Positions 1-6,103 of a stretch of 9,795 nt of DNA are shown here, in pieces. Both the position numbers and the translations under genes were made by a program. Positions within the stretch are counted from its first letter, which is position 1; every line of letters starts with the position of its first letter. Source of the DNA: DATMYQ01 sp035560935. GTDB taxonomy: Bacteria; Bacillota; Negativicutes; Sporomusales; Sporomusaceae. The notes beneath the pieces were generated by a model, which was given only the letters and a program-made list of their open reading frames with translations, was not told the origin of the DNA and searched no databases. The stretch is taken from the NCBI GenBank assembly GCA_035560935.1, contig DATMYQ010000111.1:1-9795 (forward strand). Reading direction: 5' to 3'.

Positions 1-187
1 ATACAATCCATGATCACCTTCCCAGAATAAAAAACGAGAACTTTTTCACTCTGTGACGCCATTTTACCGCAAAATTGAATTTCCTTCCATCATTTTTGCA
101 TTCTAACAAAAAATGCATCTTCAAAATATAACCGGTTGTCAAATGCAGTTCATTTTAACAATGCACCAGCGGAAGGAGTTGTCTATT

Positions 188-253
188 ATGATTTCTGTAG
201 GTATTCTTATTTTCCCCAAAATTGAATATTCCCTAGACGGGGATTCATTGTAA
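188..253 (+). CDS. Possible 21-residue small ORF or leader peptide
   Basis: An ATG at 188 follows AAGGAG (173-178) at a 9-base spacing and opens a 21-codon frame ending in TAA at 251-253. The predicted peptide starts MISVGILIF and ends in an acidic DGDSL tail. It lies upstream of the thioesterase gene, but the extended -10 element of that gene comes after it, so it is not obviously in the same transcript. There are no amino-acid runs typical of attenuator leaders. It could be a real small protein, a remnant of a decayed gene, or chance. I do not recognise it. Confidence 0.2.
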   Translation: MISVGILIFPKIEYSLDGDSL

Positions 254-277
254 TATTCCTGCAAAGCGCGGACCCAA

Positions 278-286
278 TGATACTAT
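278..286 (+). promoter_or_regulatory. Extended -10 promoter for the thioesterase gene
   Basis: TGATACTAT is an extended -10 element (TG, one base, then TACTAT at 281-286). No good -35 hexamer stands at the usual distance, which extended -10 promoters tolerate. Transcription would start near 293, giving a leader of about 23 bases that contains the ribosome binding site. The assignment rests on pattern alone. Confidence 0.45.
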
Positions 287-315
287 TTTAAAAACCGATG
301 ATCGGAGGATACGTT

Positions 316-795
316 ATGTTGAAATCAAAATCAGTTCTCCAATCCACCGTGACCATGTCCCTCATGATGTTGCCGGAACACGCGAATCCGTCCGGCAATG
401 TACACGGTGGCGAAATCATGAAATTAATGGATACGGCGGCTGGCGTTGCCGCACTCCGCCACTGTCGCACCAACGTCGTTACCGCCCGGGTCGACGAACT
501 GGAGTTTCACTATCCGGTAAAAGTGGGTAATCTGATCACCTGTCACGCCCGCCTGAGCTTTGTCGGGCGAAGTTCCATGGAATCCACGGTCACGGTGATG
601 GTAGAGGATCTATTTTCTGAAGAGCCGACTAAAATTGCGTTAACAGCTTTTTTTACGCTGGTGTCATTGAATAAAGAAGGCCGTCCCCAGCCGGTTCCTG
701 CCCTGGAAATCACCACGCCGGAGGAGCAGGAACTGTTTGAGCAGGGCCGTCAGCGTTACCTAAGTTATAAACAACGGCAGCCAAAAGCGCCCTGA
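316..795 (+). CDS. Hotdog-fold acyl-CoA thioesterase (YciA/BACH type)
   Basis: This 159-residue protein is a probable acyl-CoA thioesterase that hydrolyses CoA thioesters to the free acid and CoA in the cytoplasm. The N-terminal part carries the family signature: NPSGNVHGG at residues 24-32, then GEIMKLMDTAAG, where Asp39 is the expected catalytic acid of the YciA/cytosolic acyl-CoA hydrolase group. A conserved-looking stretch with VDELEFHYPVKVGN follows at about 59-72, and the length suits a single hotdog domain. I place the start at the ATG at 316 because GGAGG (304-308) stands 7 bases before it; an in-frame ATG at 298 lies upstream of that site. The final 30 residues are charged and may be a flexible or helical tail. 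Its substrate cannot be read from the sequence. The gene stands alone behind its own promoter; no clear terminator separates it from the next gene. Confidence 0.9.
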   Translation: MLKSKSVLQSTVTMSLMMLPEHANPSGNVHGGEIMKLMDTAAGVAALRHCRTNVVTARVDELEFHYPVKVGNLITCHARLSFVGRSSMESTVTVMVEDLFSEEPTKIALTAFFTLVSLNKEGRPQPVPALEITTPEEQELFEQGRQRYLSYKQRQPKAP

Positions 796-872
796 CCGCC
801 CGTTTCTTCTCCCGGCAGCCGGAAAATTTAACCTGTTTTTAACACAATATACCTATTTCCCAACGGAAAATT

Positions 873-881
873 TGCTATACT
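873..881 (+). promoter_or_regulatory. Extended -10 promoter for the 81-residue gene
   Basis: TGCTATACT contains a TG dinucleotide one base before TATACT (876-881), a near-consensus extended -10 element. The -35 position (around 853-858) is poor. Transcription would begin near 888, about 32 bases before the ATG at 920, leaving the ribosome binding site at 907-913 in the leader. It suggests the small gene is transcribed independently of the thioesterase. Confidence 0.5.
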
Positions 882-919
882 GGAATCGGCAATTACGGTT
901 GATTCTGGAGGAGAAGAAT

Positions 920-1165
920 ATGCGCGAAACAATCACTATTAATCGCATCACCCCCTGCCCGATATTGGGCCGTGAAGTAGCCCAGCAAATTTCTGCTTAT
1001 GCGATACCCGGTGAAGACAAACGGACCAAAAGTGAATTATTGACCGCCTACTGTAGTGGCGGCGATGTCTGTAAAACGCCAGACTGCCAGTTTCTTGCCG
1101 GATTGTCCGGCAAAGCCTACACCAAAACTTTAGCGGGGATTTATCAATTTATCGACAACGTTTAA
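920..1165 (+). CDS. Unrecognised 81-residue protein with four cysteines
   Basis: I do not recognise this small protein. The start is fixed by GGAGGAG at 907-913, 6 bases before the ATG at 920; the frame extends upstream to a TTG at 872 but that lies on the predicted promoter. It has four cysteines: Cys13 in a TPCP motif, and Cys45, Cys51 and Cys56 in a C-x5-C-x4-C cluster (YCSGGDVCKTPDC). The rest is soluble in character, with no signal peptide or membrane segment. The spacing could suit a metal site or redox-active thiols, but this is inference. The gene has its own likely promoter and a strong terminator downstream, so it appears monocistronic. The good ribosome binding site, promoter and terminator together make a real gene likely despite its size. 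Confidence 0.75.
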   Translation: MRETITINRITPCPILGREVAQQISAYAIPGEDKRTKSELLTAYCSGGDVCKTPDCQFLAGLSGKAYTKTLAGIYQFIDNV

Positions 1166-1240
1166 ATTGTCATCTCTCCCCCTAACAACACGCAAAGCAT
1201 TTTCTGAAACGCGGCGTTAACCTTGACTACATACTTAAAA

Positions 1241-1290
1241 GGCCTCCCGACGTCAACAAATGACGCACCGGGAGGCCGTTTTCTTTTATT
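1241..1290. terminator. Strong, probably bidirectional terminator between convergent genes
   Basis: A perfect 9-base stem, GGCCTCCCG (1241-1249) and CGGGAGGCC (1269-1277), encloses a second small stem, CGTCA (1251-1255) with TGACG (1261-1265). On the + strand it is followed by GTTTTCTTTT, ending the small gene that stops at 1165. On the - strand it lies 18 bases past the phosphoglucomutase stop and is followed by CTTTT-like sequence outside the stem, so it can serve both convergent transcripts, though better on the + strand. Confidence 0.9.
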
Positions 1291-1295
1291 ATGCC

Positions 1296-2948
1296 TTACA
1301 CACCGGCAGCCGCAAAAGTGTCACTGACGATTTGCCGCGCTTCGTCCTGAATGCGTCGCAGGTGTTCCTTGCCTTTAAAGCTCTCGGCATAGATTTTATA
1401 CACATCTTCAGTCCCTGAGGGCCGGGCGGCAAACCAGCCATTTTCGGTGCAAACTTTCAGTCCGCCAATGGCAGCATTGTTGCCGGGCGCCCGGGTCAGT
1501 TTCGCCGTAATGGTTTCACCCGCCAGCAAATCGGTTTTGACCATTTCCGGCGACAATTTGCCCAGTACCGCCTTTTGGGCAGCATTGGCGGCAGCATCGA
1601 TCCGTTCGTACGCTGGTTCTCCAAAGCGTTCCGTCAGCTCCCGGTAATACATTCCAGGGTCCTTACCGGTCTTGGCGGTGATTTCCGCCGCCAGCAGGCA
1701 CAGGATGATTCCATCCTTGTCGGTGGTCCATACCGAACCGTCCTGCCGCAGGAACGAGGCTCCGGCGCTTTCTTCGCCGCCGAAGCCCAAGGAACCGTCC
1801 ACCAATCCATTCACAAACCATTTGAAACCCACCGGCACTTCCGCCAGCCGCCGCCCCAGTTGTTTGGCCACCCGATCAATCATCGACGAGCTAACCAGCG
1901 TCTTGCCCACAGCGGCGTCGGCGCGCCAGCCGGGGCGATGGCGGAACAGGTAGTCAATAGCCACCGCCAGGTAGTGGTTAGGATTCATCAGCCCCGCGCT
2001 GCGGGTGACGATGCCGTGCCGGTCAAAATCCGGATCATTGCCAAAAGCCAGATCGTATTTTTCTTTTAGTTCGATCAATCCGGCCATGGCGTACGGCGAC
2101 GAACAGTCCATACGAATTTTGCCGTCACTGTCCACGTTCATAAAAGCAAACGTCGGATCGGGATATCCGTTGATCAGATCCAGGTCCAGCCCGTAGGCAG
2201 CGGCAATGGCCGGCCAATAGCCCAGACCGGCGCCCCCCAGCGCGTCGGCTCCCAGCTTCAACCCCGCGTTTTTAATGGCATCCATGTCGATAATCGTCGC
2301 CAGATCCTTTACGTAGGGAGTGATATAATCGTACTCCCGCACATTATCCGCCTGCAGCGCCCGGGCATAAGGCAAACGCCGCACGTCCCGGTTAGCGTTT
2401 TTCAGAAACTCATTGGCCTTATCTGCCACCCATTTGGTCACGTCGGTATCCGCGGGACCGCCGTTCGGCGGATTGTATTTGATGCCGCCGTTATCCGGCG
2501 GATTATGAGACGGAGTGATGACAATACCATCGGCCAATCCTGCGGACCGTCCCTTATTATATGCCAGAATCGCCAGGGAAATCCCCGGCGTCGGCGTATA
2601 GTTCATCCCCTGGGAACGCAAAGTTTCCACACCATTGGCCGCCAGCACCTCCAGCACGGAGGCTAGTGCCGGTTCCGATAAAGCGTGAGTATCAAAACCC
2701 ACAAACAACGGTCCGTTAATCCCTTTTTCACGCCGGTAACAGCAAATAGCCTGCGTCACCGCATGGACATGATCTTCATTAAAGGTGGCGTTCAACGAAC
2801 TGCCACGGTGCCCGGATGTACCGAAAGAGATCTGCTGAGCTGCTTCACCGGCATCCGGTTGAACGGTATAGTACGCGCTGACCAGACGGGGAATATTCAC
2901 CAAAATAGAGCTGGGAGCTTTTTGTCCTGCCAAAGAATGAATTGACAT
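1296..2948 (-). CDS. pgm: Alpha-D-glucose phosphoglucomutase
   Basis: This 550-residue cytoplasmic enzyme interconverts glucose-1-phosphate and glucose-6-phosphate, linking glycolysis with UDP-glucose, glycogen and surface polysaccharide synthesis. All four signatures of the phosphohexomutase superfamily are intact: TSGHRG at residues 44-49; the phosphoserine loop TPSHNPPDNGG with catalytic Ser147; the magnesium-binding GNDPDFDRHG at 303-312 (Asp305, Asp307, Asp309); the sugar-binding GGEESAG at 390-396; and the phosphate-binding RPSGTEDVYK in the C-terminal domain from 509. Length and motif wording match the E. coli Pgm type (about 546 residues) rather than the PgcA or phosphomannomutase types. 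The ATG at 2948 is preceded by GGAGGT (2960-2955) at 6 bases. The SGNH hydrolase gene ends 59 bases upstream on the same strand, so co-transcription is possible. A shared terminator lies just past the stop. Confidence 0.97.
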   Translation of the reverse strand: MSIHSLAGQKAPSSILVNIPRLVSAYYTVQPDAGEAAQQISFGTSGHRGSSLNATFNEDHVHAVTQAICCYRREKGINGPLFVGFDTHALSEPALASVLEVLAANGVETLRSQGMNYTPTPGISLAILAYNKGRSAGLADGIVITPSHNPPDNGGIKYNPPNGGPADTDVTKWVADKANEFLKNANRDVRRLPYARALQADNVREYDYITPYVKDLATIIDMDAIKNAGLKLGADALGGAGLGYWPAIAAAYGLDLDLINGYPDPTFAFMNVDSDGKIRMDCSSPYAMAGLIELKEKYDLAFGNDPDFDRHGIVTRSAGLMNPNHYLAVAIDYLFRHRPGWRADAAVGKTLVSSSMIDRVAKQLGRRLAEVPVGFKWFVNGLVDGSLGFGGEESAGASFLRQDGSVWTTDKDGIILCLLAAEITAKTGKDPGMYYRELTERFGEPAYERIDAAANAAQKAVLGKLSPEMVKTDLLAGETITAKLTRAPGNNAAIGGLKVCTENGWFAARPSGTEDVYKIYAESFKGKEHLRRIQDEARQIVSDTFAAAGV

Positions 2949-3007
2949 CAGGGCACCTCCGTATCATTTTTTTCGTTGAAACTGGAATACACTCCGAGTC
3001 AGAAAAG

Positions 3008-3766
3008 TTATTGGGCTCGCCCGGCATACGCACCGGCCAGGTTTCTGATCTGATCCCGCCACACCAGATAGGCCGTCTCATTCAAATGAAGGCCATCGTC
3101 AGTATAGCGTGCCGGCAAACGGCCTCCTATGTCGGTAAACGCCGTGGCCAGATCTACGTAAGGACATTTATAGTCCGACGCCACCTGCCGCACTTCGTCA
3201 TTCAACCGACGAATATTTTCATTCGTGCGCAACCGGCGGGACGGAAAGATTTCATCATTAAAGGGCAGCACACTTTCCACATAAATCTGACATTCCGGCA
3301 ATCCAACTTTCAGTCGCTCTAAAATCATCCGGTAATTAGCCGCAATTTCCGGTATTGAGCGTCCATAGCATAAATCGTTGGTACCAATCATAAGAAAAAT
3401 CTGCGTGGGATGCAACGTAATGACCTGATCCAGACGGTTGAGAACACCTAGCGAAGAGTCGCCGCCAATCCCCCGGTTCTCCACGTCCAGATCGGGAAAC
3501 AGACGGTTCCAATTGGCGCCGTAGGTAATACTGTCGCCTAAGAAGACGACGGGCTGTGCACCGCTGGGTTTCAGTGAAAAATACAGGGTTCTGACCCGAT
3601 AATGAAATGAAAGATATTGAGGATCATTTGGCTTTCGAACCAGCGAATTAGCCCAAGAGTCAAATATCCGGGAACTTTGTTTTGCCGCCGATTGCAATGG
3701 TTGTCCCCCGAAAGCGGCTACCGCCGCCAGACAAATCAAAGCCATCGCCAGAACTTTTTTGCACAT
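3008..3766 (-). CDS. Exported SGNH/GDSL-family hydrolase
   Basis: This 252-residue protein is a predicted secreted esterase or acylhydrolase. It begins with a Sec signal peptide: Lys3-Lys4, then a hydrophobic stretch to about residue 20 (likely cut in the AAFGGQP region), with no proper lipobox. The SGNH catalytic blocks are in order: FLGDSITYG with nucleophile Ser79, GIGGDSS at 99-105 supplying the oxyanion glycine, GTND at 128-131 with Asn130, and DDGLHLN at 223-229 with the catalytic Asp224 and His227. The family removes acyl or acetyl groups from lipids, polysaccharides or peptidoglycan; the substrate here is unknown. The ribosome binding site upstream of the ATG at 3766 is modest (AGAAGAGA). 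The gene lies 59 bases upstream of pgm on the same strand, and 153 bases separate it from the preceding DUF3870 gene, leaving room for its own promoter, although I found no convincing one. Confidence 0.9.
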   Translation of the reverse strand: MCKKVLAMALICLAAVAAFGGQPLQSAAKQSSRIFDSWANSLVRKPNDPQYLSFHYRVRTLYFSLKPSGAQPVVFLGDSITYGANWNRLFPDLDVENRGIGGDSSLGVLNRLDQVITLHPTQIFLMIGTNDLCYGRSIPEIAANYRMILERLKVGLPECQIYVESVLPFNDEIFPSRRLRTNENIRRLNDEVRQVASDYKCPYVDLATAFTDIGGRLPARYTDDGLHLNETAYLVWRDQIRNLAGAYAGRAQ

Positions 3767-3868
3767 ACTATATCTCTTCTTTCTGACAGAGCGCGTCGCA
3801 TAGTTCGTTTTGTGCTGCAGGACGACTAAATACTCTCTTTAAAATTTTGCTGAATTTCAGTGAGCCTC

Positions 3869-3885
3869 ATCCTGCCTTTCAGGAT
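3869..3885 (-). terminator. Small hairpin after the DUF3870 gene, weak terminator candidate
   Basis: ATCCTG and CAGGAT form a perfect 6-base stem with a 5-base loop, about 35 bases past the stop of the DUF3870 gene on the - strand. No T-run follows directly on that strand; a second short palindrome (CTGAAATTCAG, 3860-3850) and a TTTT stretch come later. It may weakly end or protect the transcript. Confidence 0.25.
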
Positions 3886-3919
3886 TCCGCCGTTTCAGAA
3901 CCGCGCCACCAACATCGAT

Positions 3920-4297
3920 TCATCCATTTCCCTCCTGTTTCTCCTGATCCCGTAAAAACTTTACGTATTTGTCGTGCAGACTCCGCACAGCAGCAATAAT
4001 CGTTTTTTTTGTGTTTCCCTGGTACACGACAGCGATCTCTTGCACCAGTTCCTGTATATCGGCCAAATTCCGGCCCCTTAGCAAGCTGGCAGTGAAACGT
4101 TCCGAGAGGCGGGTTGACAGGGTACATTCTGCGTCAATGATTTTCCCTGTATTTATATCCACCACGACCACCAACGCCATGACATGGAACACTTCCACGG
4201 AAACCGTTCCCGCTGGCAATTTGGCATAGCTGGAAAACAAAACATTATTTGCCAATGCAATCCATCCACACTTTCTCTTATCCTTTCGGTGCCGCAA
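3920..4297 (-). CDS. DUF3870 family protein
   Basis: This protein matches my memory of DUF3870, a short bacterial family of unknown function. The supporting stretches are SSYAKLPAGTVSVEVF near residue 22, VVDINTGKIIDAECTLST near 45-62, a LLRGRNL segment, and a C-terminal YQGNTKKTIIAAVRSLHDKY block. It is soluble, with no signal peptide. The start is uncertain. A TTG at 4297 has AGGAG (4306-4302) only 4 bases upstream and overlaps the end of the CoA-transferase gene by 20 bases. A second TTG at 4255 has a weaker GGATGG and would make the protein begin MANNVLFSSYAKLP, which looks more like the family. In either case the gene is tightly linked to the CoA-transferase, and translational coupling is likely. 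A role in the same organic-acid pathway is inference. Confidence 0.8.
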   Translation of the reverse strand: MRHRKDKRKCGWIALANNVLFSSYAKLPAGTVSVEVFHVMALVVVVDINTGKIIDAECTLSTRLSERFTASLLRGRNLADIQELVQEIAVVYQGNTKKTIIAAVRSLHDKYVKFLRDQEKQEGNG

Positions 4298-5477
4298 AAA
4301 ACTCCTGCGCTTTGGCTTCGTCCCATCCCATAATTTCCTGCATCAGTTCCACCGTGTGTTGCCCCAATAATGGTGCCGGCGATTTCACCGCTCCCGGCGT
4401 CAGAGACATTTTTATCGGTACCCCGGGCACTTTAAAATTGCCGGCTACGGGATGCTCCACTTCCACAATCATCTCCCGTGCCAAAACGTGGGGATCATTT
4501 ATTACATGCTCAATCGTGTTAATGGGTGCACAGGGCAAGCCCGCCGCTTCCAGTACAGTGATCCATTCCTGGATACTCCGTGTAACAAACACCGTATTCA
4601 TCCGTTCTGTCATTGCCAGTACGTTAGCCGTCCGCTGCGCGTTAGTGACAAAACGGGGATCATTGATCATATCCGCCAACTCCAATACGTTGCAGAGTTT
4701 CTCCCACAACCGATCATTACCAGCTCCAACAATCACATGTCCATCACTGGCGGTAAAAGATGCAAACGGGGTAATGGAGGGATGACGATTTCCCAACGGC
4801 GTGGGATTGACGCCAGAGGTAACATAACGCGAGATGGCATTTTCCAGAATGGCCACCTGGCAGTCCAGCATACCCACGTCGATTTTCTGTCCCTGCCCGG
4901 TTTTTTCCCGGTGAAACAACGCCAGTAGCACACCATAAGCAGTAAACATGCCGGCGATTACATCCCCAACGGATGCTCCCACCCGGGTCGGTTCACCATC
5001 TTCCGCACCGGTGATGCTCATAATGCCACCCATTGCCTGAACAATGATATCATATGCCGGTTTATCCCGATAAGGACCAGTGTGGCCAAATCCGGAGCAG
5101 GCAGCATAGATTAGGCGAGGATTAATTTGAGCCAGTTCTTCATAACCCAATCCAAACTTTTCCATAGTACCAGGCCGGTAATTTTCTACCACCACATCCG
5201 CCCATTTCACCATTTCCTTAAACAGAGCCCGTTCCTCGGGCCGTTTAAAATTCAGCATCATGGAACGTTTGTTCCGGTTCAGACTCATGAAATACGCGCT
5301 TTCTTTGCCAACAAACGGGCCAAAGCTGCGCGAATCATCACCAGCACCCGGCGGCTCAATTTTCACTACATTCGCGCCATAATCGGCCATCATCATCGTA
5401 CAATACGGTCCGGCCAATACCCTGCTCAGATCCAACACCCGAATCCCCGCAAGCGCTTGCATCGTTTTTTCCATCAT
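4278..5477 (-). CDS. CaiB/BaiF family (class III) CoA-transferase
   Basis: This 399-residue enzyme is a class III CoA-transferase, a family that moves CoA between carboxylic acids (formyl/oxalate, carnitine, succinyl/itaconate and similar pairs) through an aspartyl-CoA thioester. The N-terminal GIRVLDLSRVLAGPYCTMMM and ADYGANVVKIE are diagnostic, as are VVVENYRPGTMEKFGLGYE and the GFGHTGPYRDKPAYD segment at about 129-143. The expected catalytic aspartate is Asp172 in VGASVGDVIAGM, close to Asp169 of formyl-CoA transferase. The full length is present. I chose the ATG at 5477: GGGAGGT stands just upstream (5488-5482); a second ATG follows immediately at 5474, with better 7-base spacing, and a TTG at 5507 lies before the ribosome binding site. 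The substrate pair cannot be told from the sequence. The next gene (DUF3870) starts within or just after its end. Confidence 0.95.
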   Translation of the reverse strand: MMEKTMQALAGIRVLDLSRVLAGPYCTMMMADYGANVVKIEPPGAGDDSRSFGPFVGKESAYFMSLNRNKRSMMLNFKRPEERALFKEMVKWADVVVENYRPGTMEKFGLGYEELAQINPRLIYAACSGFGHTGPYRDKPAYDIIVQAMGGIMSITGAEDGEPTRVGASVGDVIAGMFTAYGVLLALFHREKTGQGQKIDVGMLDCQVAILENAISRYVTSGVNPTPLGNRHPSITPFASFTASDGHVIVGAGNDRLWEKLCNVLELADMINDPRFVTNAQRTANVLAMTERMNTVFVTRSIQEWITVLEAAGLPCAPINTIEHVINDPHVLAREMIVEVEHPVAGNFKVPGVPIKMSLTPGAVKSPAPLLGQHTVELMQEIMGWDEAKAQEFFAAPKG

Positions 5478-5512
5478 TTTTACCTCCCGGTATTTCTGTC
5501 CTAGCAAATATA

Positions 5513-5541
5513 TATTTAAAAAGCTATCAGTTTTTTCCCAA
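5513..5541 (-). promoter_or_regulatory. Candidate promoter for the CoA-transferase/DUF3870 pair
   Basis: On the - strand TTGGGA (5541-5536) stands 17 bases before TAAATA (5518-5513), inside an AT-rich stretch at the end of the preceding gene. Transcription would start about 30 bases before the CoA-transferase ATG. Both hexamers are imperfect, and AT-rich sequence makes such matches easy, so read-through from upstream remains equally possible. Confidence 0.3.
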
Positions 5542-6096
5542 TTTAGGCAAACCCTGACGCTGTTCTATTTTCTTACGCAATTCCAGCAGGCAGGGTGCCA
5601 GTTCATATTCCAAATGATCCATACAGCGCACGTTATCTTCATGAGCAAACGCAGCCACCGCCAATTGCTCCGCCGCATCGAACAAAGCTTTGAAAACCGG
5701 GGCTGGCAGCAACGCTTCCTGCTGACAGTCATGGCAGCAGATAAAATGCCGGAAATTTTGAACCCGGTTTAAATAATCCTGGATTTCCAGCTGCATTTGA
5801 CGTGCCCGCCATAGGCAAAGCCGTTGACGCAATTCTCTGCCTAAGTCCAGAAACTGATCTATCTGTTCCGACAGCAACTCATAATATTCTTCCCGGTTCA
5901 CGCCTTCCAGCCATAGGGTATCCTTGCCGCTGTCCAGGAACTCCTGCACCGTTTCCATCAGAAACAGAACTCCGGTATCGTTTTCATCTCCGGATACATT
6001 AACTATAATCCAGCCATCAAATTCTGCCAGGCCGCGCCGGACAGCATCCCAGCCGCTGTTCTCGCCAACTGCTAACTTAAAGCGTTGATAATTCAT
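5527..6096 (-). CDS. Unrecognised 189-residue protein coupled to the MAF-like gene
   Basis: I do not recognise this protein. It is soluble in character, without signal peptide or membrane segment. The first 65 residues look like a mixed fold (LAVGENSGWDAVRRGL, DGWIIVNVSG, TLWLEGVNREE), and residues about 68-117 appear strongly helical, possibly a coiled coil. It has six cysteines, three packed in ICCHDCQQ at 119-126, plus Cys94, Cys158 and Cys169; a metal site is possible but unproven. The ATG at 6096 lies 7 bases past the stop of the MAF-like gene, and the nearest ribosome binding site, GGAG, overlaps that gene's end at an 11-base spacing, which points to translational coupling. Its role is therefore probably tied to the MAF-like protein. 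No homology-based function can be given. Confidence 0.8.
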   Translation of the reverse strand: MNYQRFKLAVGENSGWDAVRRGLAEFDGWIIVNVSGDENDTGVLFLMETVQEFLDSGKDTLWLEGVNREEYYELLSEQIDQFLDLGRELRQRLCLWRARQMQLEIQDYLNRVQNFRHFICCHDCQQEALLPAPVFKALFDAAEQLAVAAFAHEDNVRCMDHLEYELAPCLLELRKKIEQRQGLPKLGKN

Positions 6097-6103
6097 AAAA
6101 CGG

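Larger units (their letters stand above)
1..297. other. AT-rich intergenic region with possible divergent start
   Basis: No gene of normal length is visible here. On the - strand an ATG at 11-9 follows an AAGG-type ribosome binding site (20-17), so a divergent gene could begin at the left edge and run out of the window; only three codons are visible, so this is a guess. On the + strand there is a 21-codon ORF with a good ribosome binding site (188-253) and an extended -10 element at 278-286. Short repeats are present: CAAAATTGAAT at 70-80 and 217-227, AATATTCC at 225-232 and 252-259, and an inverted TGCATT/AATGCA pair at 98-103 and 112-117. None resembles a known element. Confidence 0.4.

Noticed and set aside
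811..835. Hairpin CCGG-CAG-CCGG followed by AAAATTT after the thioesterase gene
   Set aside because: The stem is only four bases and no clean T-run follows, so I do not call a terminator.
1575..2069. 164-codon open frame on the + strand inside pgm
   Set aside because: It is antisense to intact pgm motifs, and its composition is that of a shadow frame.
3879..4127. 82-codon - strand frame overlapping the DUF3870 gene
   Set aside because: The DUF3870 frame has recognisable family motifs; this frame is an out-of-register shadow with odd composition.
4249..4785. 178-codon open frame on the + strand opposite the CoA-transferase gene
   Set aside because: It lies fully antisense to a clear enzyme gene, has no ribosome site of note and no recognisable protein features.
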